A stretch of 33,718 bases of DNA from Spirochaetia bacterium (GTDB taxonomy: Bacteria > Spirochaetota > Spirochaetia > Treponematales > Treponemataceae): assembly GCA_900769975.1 (NCBI GenBank), contig CAAGIR010000096.1, positions 1 to 33,718 of the forward strand. The letters run 5' to 3'. The notes beneath the pieces are model-generated. The model was not told where the DNA came from, made no database searches, and saw only the letters and a list, made by a program, of their open reading frames with translations. A program made the translations under genes and the position numbers. Shown here piece after piece: positions 28,557 to 33,718 of the stretch; position 1 is the stretch's first letter; each line of letters begins with the position of its first letter.

Positions 28557-28946
28557 TTACCAGTAGTTACAGTTCGCCCAGTCTTCACATAGAGCCGGTT
28601 GTTTCATTCGTTTTTTTCTAGCCATTCTATCAGGTCGGATTTGAGGACATTCCAGTCGCGGCCGTCTTTGAACGCGTGAAGGTCGGGGTCTTGAACAATC
28701 CGATACATACTTCTGTCTGATAGTCTCAAGGCGGTTTTCAAATCTTTCAAATTCAAGATCGTCGGTAAAGAGTTCAGCTCTTTCAGCATGGATTCGTTCA
28801 TACATTTCCCTCAAAGAAGCTTCGTCAATTCTCCAGCAGTCCAGAACTTTAATAGCACCGTCTACTTTTGACATACTGAACAGATAGTAAACATGGGCAG
28901 GCTTAACATCAAGAATGAATGCGGTTTCATGTACAGTGAACAGCAT
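28557..28946 (-). CDS. Excisionase/MerR-type helix-turn-helix protein
   Basis: A 129-residue frame whose first 50 residues (FTVHETAFILDVKPAHVYYL, then VLDCWRIDEASLREMYERI) look like an excisionase-type winged helix. The last 50 residues are Arg/Pro-rich and unlike a fold, and that stretch overlaps the 28604-28801 gene in another frame, which looks more natural there. So the real functional part is probably the N-terminal domain plus the short helix after it. It may regulate the element's transposition or late switch. Confidence 0.5.
   Translation of the reverse strand: MLFTVHETAFILDVKPAHVYYLFSMSKVDGAIKVLDCWRIDEASLREMYERIHAERAELFTDDLEFERFENRLETIRQKYVSDCSRPRPSRVQRRPRLECPQIRPDRMARKKRMKQPALCEDWANCNYW
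28604..28801 (-). CDS. AlpA/excisionase-type helix-turn-helix protein, nested
   Basis: A 65-residue DNA-binding protein: SLPTILNLKDLKTALRLSDR, SMYRIVQDPDLHAFKDGRDW and VLKSDLIEWLEKNE, a complete helix_turn_helix/AlpA-like winged helix. ATG 28801 has GAGGGA five bases upstream. The gene lies wholly inside the 28557-28946 frame on the same strand, which carries a second helix-turn-helix upstream. It could control excision, transposition or the late promoters. Confidence 0.7.
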   Translation of the reverse strand: MNESMLKELNSLPTILNLKDLKTALRLSDRSMYRIVQDPDLHAFKDGRDWNVLKSDLIEWLEKNE

Positions 28947-28966
28947 GGCTCAGCTCCTCTCCTTTT

Positions 28967-29419
28967 TTAATCCTTGCGGTCTGGGTTAATTCCCTTCTCG
29001 CAAGCCATCTTGCGTAGAGCAACAATTACATCGGTTGCCTGATACTTTCTGAGCCACTCAATGCGGGGTGATCCCGTAATCCGCTCAAGAAAAGCTTCAA
29101 GCGCCCTGTCGCTCTTGTTATCTGCAACAAGCTGCCATAAGCCCCTTATGTAATTTTCCTGTTTTTCAGAAATCCATTTAGGATCCCGACATTCCTGTGG
29201 GGCTGTGTCGGCTTTGTAAGATTTTGACTTATAATCAAAACCCAGCTTTGCAAAAGAGGCCATAACTGCATCGTACTGCTTCCAGGTTTTGATTTCCTTT
29301 GATGATTCAACGCCACACGCACCTGTGAGCAGGGCGCGGTAGCGTTCATCATCAAGATTCAGCTTAGTTTTTGCTACATGAATCATTCTGATCCATTGTT
29401 TCTGCGCTGTGTTCATCAT
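28967..29419 (-). CDS. Mu GemA/gp16-like protein (DUF1018)
   Basis: A 150-residue member of the GemA/gp16 regulatory family: QKQWIRMIHVAKTKLNLDDE, RYRALLTGACGVESSKEI, SEKQENYIRGLWQLV and ERITGSPRIEWLRKYQATDV, the conserved end. In Mu, GemA modulates host gene expression early in infection. ATG 29419 overlaps the previous stop (ATGA) and follows AAGGAA. Confidence 0.85.
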   Translation of the reverse strand: MMNTAQKQWIRMIHVAKTKLNLDDERYRALLTGACGVESSKEIKTWKQYDAVMASFAKLGFDYKSKSYKADTAPQECRDPKWISEKQENYIRGLWQLVADNKSDRALEAFLERITGSPRIEWLRKYQATDVIVALRKMACEKGINPDRKD

Positions 29420-29646
29420 GCAGCATTCCTTCTGATTCTGTACAGCGAGTCGTTTCTGTCTATGCATTCTACGACATCACCTCTGCATCTTCTCATGCAG
29501 TGGAGTACACTCGCCACATAAGCGTGGCGGGCTTTCGGGTATACCCTGACAACTTTCTTTTTCAGCTCGTTGCCAAAGAAGCAGGTGCCGTCCGGCATAC
29601 CGTCAATCACACAGCGGATTGCTGCGCTCATAGAATCAATTTCCAT
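29416..29646 (-). CDS. Small early phage protein
   Basis: A 76-residue protein (IRCVIDGMPDGTCFFGNELK, VYPKARHAYVASVLHCMRRC) that could be a small winged helix by its alternation of helices and a final strand. GGAGGCTGT precedes ATG 29646. It is coupled to GemA by an ATGA overlap. Family not recognised. Confidence 0.6.
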   Translation of the reverse strand: MEIDSMSAAIRCVIDGMPDGTCFFGNELKKKVVRVYPKARHAYVASVLHCMRRCRGDVVECIDRNDSLYRIRRNAA

Positions 29647-29704
29647 ACAGCCTCCTGGTATGGAGCGGAGAATCAGGACATCCAGAACTGACTCCCCGCA
29701 TTTA

Positions 29705-30217
29705 TCAGCTCGCACTCTTGAGAAGGTCTTTGTTTACCTCGTCAAGATTAGCCTCGCAGAAGAAGTCATTCTTAATCTTTCTGCAGGCGTCAACAGTCTT
29801 AAGTTCTTCGTCAGAAAGATTTGCCATAGCTTCCTTGTCCGGCTCTTCCTTAAGTCTTATGCAGCCTGTAAAGCCAAGCTTCTTAAGAAGCTCCAAAGTG
29901 GTCTTCTTAACGTGAATGCTTGTACTCTTTCTGTAGCCGAACATTCCGAAAGTAAGCTCAACAGATTTTTTGTCCTTAAAGAGCTCACCCTTGTTGTATT
30001 CAGCATATGCGGCAATTTTTGTAGCTGTGTCCTGAATCTTTCTGCGAAGATCTTCACCTTCTTTTGCTGAACGTTCCTTGATTTCCGCAATTTCTTTTGC
30101 AGCTTTGTCATCAATAGCCTCAAGCTCTTTTTCTGCCAGTCCGATTTCTTTGAGAGCGAGATCTACATCGTCCAAAGAATTAAGTTTGCCTGTATCAGGC
30201 TTGTACCTTGTACCCAT
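29705..30217 (-). CDS. gam: Mu Gam-like host-nuclease inhibitor
   Basis: A 170-residue Gam family protein. In Mu, Gam is a Ku-like dimer that binds double-strand ends and blocks exonucleases. The long N-terminal coiled helices (LALKEIGLAEKELEAIDDKA and onward to KIAAYAEYNKGELFKDKKSV) are followed by the strand region LTFGMFGYRKSTSI and the C-terminal helix pair (TTLELLKKLGF, RLKEEPDKEAMANLSDEELK). Length equals the family norm. It protects the replicating transposon ends. Confidence 0.9.
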   Translation of the reverse strand: MGTRYKPDTGKLNSLDDVDLALKEIGLAEKELEAIDDKAAKEIAEIKERSAKEGEDLRRKIQDTATKIAAYAEYNKGELFKDKKSVELTFGMFGYRKSTSIHVKKTTLELLKKLGFTGCIRLKEEPDKEAMANLSDEELKTVDACRKIKNDFFCEANLDEVNKDLLKSAS

Positions 30218-30237
30218 AATCAGTACCTCCTTTTTAT

Positions 30238-30423
30238 TTATGCGGCATCCGGGCCGTCATTTCCGATAGTTGCTTCAAACAAAGCGTCTTTTGCTTCCTT
30301 TGCAACACTTTTAATTTCAACTAAGCTTGCGCGTGCATTACCAAGAATGCCGCTGAATGCAAGCTTTATGATTTCATCAATCTTGTCGCTTACCACGCCA
30401 AACTGTTCTTCAGTCAAAATCAT
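30238..30423 (-). CDS. Small early phage protein
   Basis: A 61-residue, acidic, helical protein (ILTEEQFGVVSDKIDEIIKL, then EIKSVAKEAKDALFEATIG). It starts three bases after the upstream gene's stop. Unknown function. Confidence 0.55.
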   Translation of the reverse strand: MILTEEQFGVVSDKIDEIIKLAFSGILGNARASLVEIKSVAKEAKDALFEATIGNDGPDAA

Positions 30424-30426
30424 TTT

Positions 30427-30717
30427 TTAATCTCCCTGTGTCATCATCTGATACAGAATCTCACTGCATCGCATGAACATCTTTGCAGGAGAATCATCCT
30501 TTACGTCTATGTAACGGCAAAAAACATTTCTGATAAAAAATCCAACCGTAAGAATTCTGCCACCGTCCTCTGCCATGGGTTTTCCATCCGGCTGAATGTT
30601 TACAAGAACTTCAAACTCCTTGTCCTTGAAAGCATCCATAACCAGGTCATTCAGGCAGCACACAACAATTTCTTTCTTTGTGTCTTCTACACTCTGCAAT
30701 CCCTGAATATTTTTCAT
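30427..30717 (-). CDS. Early phage protein of unknown function
   Basis: A 96-residue alpha/beta protein (EIVVCCLNDLVMDAFKDKEF, VLVNIQPDGKPMAEDGGRIL, RCSEILYQMMTQGD). It shares an ATGA overlap with the gene before it and belongs to the early operon between the MuB and Gam genes. No family recognised. Confidence 0.6.
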   Translation of the reverse strand: MKNIQGLQSVEDTKKEIVVCCLNDLVMDAFKDKEFEVLVNIQPDGKPMAEDGGRILTVGFFIRNVFCRYIDVKDDSPAKMFMRCSEILYQMMTQGD

Positions 30718-31451
30718 TCATTACCTCCCCGCTCAATAAGAGCGTAGTAGCGTTCCAGCGCGCACTGAGTCTGAGCCAGAAGCTCATTGTAAGCAGCCTT
30801 CATCGTTTCATTGTGCGGCTGATCCACAGTAAGCCCGCCTACAGGAATAGGCAGCTTGTCTTTTTTAGAAAGCAGGAAGAAGTTTCCGCTTTTAGTGTCA
30901 GCATGAAGCCGGTAGTTCGTAAGCTCAATGCCGCTCAAAGTAGGAAGACCAAAGTCAAACTCGTTGCTGTACTCCAGCTGACCTTCCGGTAAGTTGTACT
31001 GAACCGGGCTTGTTTTCCCTTTGTCCGATTCCTTCTTTTCGCCGATGAACATGGCCACTTCGCGCATAGTAAGACCTTTGATTGAATCTGGATTATCAGC
31101 AAACTTGCTGTATACCTTGAATGCAGTGCTTACCATTCGAGCCGGAATTCCAGTCTTTGCTTCATACTTTGCAGTTGTCATAGAGCAGGTCGCTTTTCTA
31201 GCGGCGCGGTCAAGAATCATTCCCAAGTCAAAATAATTTTGTGCCACTGACAAAAGAAGCGTTTCAGTCTTTTTGGTTGCATGCTTAATGTCTTCCACAA
31301 TGCCGTTTATAGTCTCGCGCTCTTCAGATGTAATAATCAGATTGTTATCATCGTCATACACTGGCGCATTCTTTGCAGGTCGGCCGCGTTTAGGTGCAGG
31401 CTCCGGCATAATGCTTTTTGCTCCCGAAAGCGGATTAATCAATTCAGCCAT
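30714..31451 (-). CDS. Early phage DNA-binding-type protein
   Basis: A 245-residue protein with an AT-hook-like start (PAPKRGRPAKNAP), then a helical block (ETINGIVEDIKHATKKTETL) and a conserved-looking central domain (LTMREVAMFIGEKKES). The AT hook suggests DNA binding near transposase and MuB. It is joined to MuB by a TAATG overlap. No known family recognised. Confidence 0.6.
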   Translation of the reverse strand: MAELINPLSGAKSIMPEPAPKRGRPAKNAPVYDDDNNLIITSEERETINGIVEDIKHATKKTETLLLSVAQNYFDLGMILDRAARKATCSMTTAKYEAKTGIPARMVSTAFKVYSKFADNPDSIKGLTMREVAMFIGEKKESDKGKTSPVQYNLPEGQLEYSNEFDFGLPTLSGIELTNYRLHADTKSGNFFLLSKKDKLPIPVGGLTVDQPHNETMKAAYNELLAQTQCALERYYALIERGGNE

Positions 31452-32356
31452 TATCGTCTCCTCAAAACAAGTGTGCTTGCAAGCTCAGCAGCTTCAACAG
31501 TAGGACTCTCAAGATTGTTCTGTGTCATAGTGTTCTGCAGGCGCTCCAGAATCTTTGTAAACTGTCGCACGTCGTTCTTTGCAGTTCCGTAAACAGTGTT
31601 GATTACATCTGCAGGGCAATCTTCCCACACGCTCTTTGCAATCAAAGAAGCGTCCGGCTTTGTAAGACCTTCAAGCTGTAAAAAGATTCCGATACGGCTT
31701 TCGAGCTGGCGGTGGTCATTGCGCAGATTCTGAATCATGCCCTTAAGACGTGGTAAACCTATAAGCACAAGACCGCTTTCTCCCAGGTCGTAAACCAGAC
31801 GTCGAACAAACTCCAGTGCATCAGCTTTGAGGTAGTCAGCTTCATCAAGAATTACAAGAGAGTCACGTTCTGCAAGAGCTTCTGCAGTCTGCTGAACAAG
31901 AGCATTGAAAGGCACGCGGTTTGTTTCAATTCCAAGCTGACGTGCAATTTCCTTTGTGAGCATAGAGCGGTTCATTCCGGCAACTACCGCAATGTAAATA
32001 ACCGTGTTCTCGTTCTGGTCGGCATAATATTTAGCCGATGTAGTTTTTGAGCTTCCGGCATCTGCTACAATAAGGGCGATGTCGTGCTCCGTGTGTGCAA
32101 GTTCAATTGCGTTGAAAACCTGCTTAAGAGCTGTTGTTTCAACGATTGGAATACGCTTGCGGGAATGTGCCTGTTCCTGGCGTGTAATCCAGCGCACAAT
32201 GTTGTCTTCCAGCTTGGTAAGGTCTCCCGAATAGTTACCTGTTGTGTAAGCACTCAAAATTGCACTTGAGTAACCCATGTCGCGGCTTGCCTTAGCCTTG
32301 CTGATTCCAAACTTTTCAAGAGTGTCATTAAGTCTCTTGACAATTTCACTGTTCAT
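31451..32356 (-). CDS. MuB-like AAA ATPase, transposition target-choice protein
   Basis: A 301-residue ATPase. The N-terminal domain (KRLNDTLEKFGISKAKASRD, AYTTGNYSGD) is the helix-turn-helix of Mu B; the AAA part has Walker A ADAGSSKTT, Walker B SLVILDEADYL and the sensor segment VLIGLPRLKGMI; the C-terminal domain includes DVRQFTKILERL. MuB coats target DNA, stimulates MuA and gives target immunity. GGAGGCTAAAA precedes ATG 32356, and the gene overlaps the transposase by 11 bases. Confidence 0.9.
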   Translation of the reverse strand: MNSEIVKRLNDTLEKFGISKAKASRDMGYSSAILSAYTTGNYSGDLTKLEDNIVRWITRQEQAHSRKRIPIVETTALKQVFNAIELAHTEHDIALIVADAGSSKTTSAKYYADQNENTVIYIAVVAGMNRSMLTKEIARQLGIETNRVPFNALVQQTAEALAERDSLVILDEADYLKADALEFVRRLVYDLGESGLVLIGLPRLKGMIQNLRNDHRQLESRIGIFLQLEGLTKPDASLIAKSVWEDCPADVINTVYGTAKNDVRQFTKILERLQNTMTQNNLESPTVEAAELASTLVLRRR

Positions 32357-33718
32357 TTTTAGCCTCCTGAACACCAATATTTATTCCCTTCATAAAAGGG
32401 TTTTTAAGCGTAGATTTTTTAGCGGCGAGCTTGTAATTTTTTGAGCTCTTCATTTCAGAACTGTTACCAAGAAAGTTTTCCACACCTTCAAGCTGATTGC
32501 CTGTATAGGCGCGGCGGGCAACGTCCACCATAGTTTCGTATTCCGGGGCAATGGTCATTTCTCCAGAACCAAGAACTGCAATCTGAGTAAGGCGGTTGCG
32601 TTCACCAGTAAGACGTTCAATGTCTTCGTCAAGCTTTCCTGTTTCCTTAAAGTAGTCTGCCTTTGCAGTACAGATAAAATCTCCGTCCAGCGTAAAGCAG
32701 GTAACTTCGCGGTCATCAAGAAGATTGATGTAAACACGAACCTTGCGTCCAAAAAACTCAAACAAATCGCTCGAGTAGAAATTAACTTTTCCAATTGTCA
32801 CGCCCTGTCTGTTTACCTGGCGCACTTCGCCTTTTACCAGAGCTTTCTGCAGCATTTCCTTAGAAGCATGGCGGATTTCTTCTTCCGGCGGTAAGCACTC
32901 TGCAAACACACGGGAACGTGTTTTTCCATCCATGTAGTCAGAACTGCAGGGAATCTGATCATTGATGTACTCAATCATTGCCTCAGCATTCTGAACAAAG
33001 TCTTCCCAGGTTGGAATGTCGTGTCTCTGTTCCTTGCCATTGATTCCTCGCCATATCAGCTGAGCTTCTTCTGGTCTGCTGCGTGAATCTGAGCCAACCC
33101 AGCTTCCCATTTCCTTGGCAAGATATTCACCGATGATTCGGAAATATCTCTCCTGGCGTGCCTTAGACTTACCGTTGTAAGTTCTTGTAAAACGCACGTC
33201 CGAGCCCACAAGTGCAAACAAGCCTTTGAACTCAACTTCCTTTTCCTCGTCTATGCCTTCAGGGGTCATAACCGTTACAGTCTCAGTTTTTCCGTTGAGC
33301 CACTTAGCGTGGTAGTCCTTACCGTTGTCAAAAAGCAGACAAACAGGAATTCCGTAACGCATGCAGCACATGTAATAAGCCACAACGATTGAAAGGCTAG
33401 AAGGCTTAACACAAGGACACCAGCCTAAAACCTTACCGCTTCTCAGATCCTGGAATGTAGTAATCCAGGGACGGATAAGCTCACCACGGTAAAGCACTAC
33501 ACAGTCAAGGCAGTGGTGGTCAGAAACAACAACATCAAGGCTTTTGTAGCGTATGATGTCCTGCTCCATGTGTGGCAGAAACGCGTTTTCGAAACGACCT
33601 TCGCCGCCCCGGAAGTAACCTGCAGTAGCCTTTGGAAGACTGTTCAGATAGCGCAAAGCTGTCTGATAGCTGCACTTTGAATAAGGAATGTTAGCCTTCA
33701 TAAGGCGGAAAGCGTGCA
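32346..33718 (-). CDS. MuA-like transposase, rve integrase core (partial, runs off the window)
   Basis: The frame is open through the window edge (HAFRLM precedes the ATG at 33701), so the N-terminal DNA-binding domains are missing. The visible part has the DDE catalytic core: first Asp in LDVVVSDHHCLDCVVLYRG, second in VCLLFDNGKDYHAKWL, and Glu in KARQERYFRIIGEYLAKEMG. The Mu-transposase C-terminal beta-barrel region (KVNFYSSDLFEFFGRKVRVY, TCFTLDGDFICTA) follows, and the end is basic. It catalyses replicative strand transfer of the element. It overlaps MuB. Confidence 0.93.
   Translation of the reverse strand, partial: HAFRLMKANIPYSKCSYQTALRYLNSLPKATAGYFRGGEGRFENAFLPHMEQDIIRYKSLDVVVSDHHCLDCVVLYRGELIRPWITTFQDLRSGKVLGWCPCVKPSSLSIVVAYYMCCMRYGIPVCLLFDNGKDYHAKWLNGKTETVTVMTPEGIDEEKEVEFKGLFALVGSDVRFTRTYNGKSKARQERYFRIIGEYLAKEMGSWVGSDSRSRPEEAQLIWRGINGKEQRHDIPTWEDFVQNAEAMIEYINDQIPCSSDYMDGKTRSRVFAECLPPEEEIRHASKEMLQKALVKGEVRQVNRQGVTIGKVNFYSSDLFEFFGRKVRVYINLLDDREVTCFTLDGDFICTAKADYFKETGKLDEDIERLTGERNRLTQIAVLGSGEMTIAPEYETMVDVARRAYTGNQLEGVENFLGNSSEMKSSKNYKLAAKKSTLKNPFMKGINIGVQEAKNEQ

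Overview
The window looks like a low-GC spirochaete chromosome, most probably a Treponema-type gut or oral species. This rests on the recalled character of the Ktr, Feo, MATE and phage proteins, the AT-rich intergenic DNA and the GC-rich dispersed repeat at about 8.05 kb; I could not run a database search, so the genus is an inference.

Host part, about 1 to 17.0 kb. The left edge holds the last codons of a histidine kinase and a GNAT acetyltransferase with an internal deletion. Next come the potassium-uptake genes ktrB and ktrA, separated by a gutted AAA/DUF4143 ATPase; then a GNAT enzyme, a MATE exporter, a DUF5131 radical-SAM-like protein, a DUF3800 scrap and a flavin-reductase-like protein. 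On the minus strand follow a polar amino-acid ABC transporter (two permeases and an ATPase, no binding protein), a YkgJ-like cysteine-cluster protein, the manganese exporter mntP, and a feo operon in which a CsoR-family regulator with altered metal ligands precedes a FeoA-FeoB fusion. A second MATE exporter, a RelE/Phd toxin-antitoxin pair, a 114-bp integron-attC-like inverted repeat and a doubly broken hsdM lie next to the prophage.

Phage part, about 17.4 to 33.7 kb, nearly all on the minus strand and read from high to low coordinates. It is a Mu-like transposable element: MuA transposase (cut by the window edge), MuB ATPase, small early genes, Gam, GemA/gp16 and two overlapping helix-turn-helix ORFs, then a terminator. 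The next unit has an endolysin candidate, holin-like and spanin-like genes, a DUF2730-like coiled coil, a winged-helix protein, DUF3486 (gp27), a DNA methyltransferase, two tiny membrane proteins and a ribbon-helix-helix-like protein, then another terminator. The following unit has the large terminase, the portal (DUF935) and a MuF protein with a CdiA-type nuclease-like C-terminus. No protease, scaffold, capsid or tail gene follows. In their place, 17.5 to 20.4 kb holds short accessory genes on both strands mixed with strong hairpins and terminators.

Main discoveries. (1) A repeated promoter element, consensus TTGCCCTGATTTCATCAT, occurs six times on the minus strand of the element; five copies have a TAnnnT hexamer exactly 17 bp downstream, and most sit just after a terminator. 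It defines the later transcription units and suggests a dedicated activator. (2) The portal frame ends just after the classical slippery heptamer A AAA AAC, and the -1 frame stays open without any start codon into MuF-toxin, so either programmed frameshifting makes a portal-MuF-toxin fusion or a poly-A indel broke it. (3) An 84-nt plus-strand RNA candidate with its own promoter and intrinsic terminator ends exactly at the toxin gene's stop codon. (4) Several host genes by the element keep their start and C-terminus but have lost their middle.
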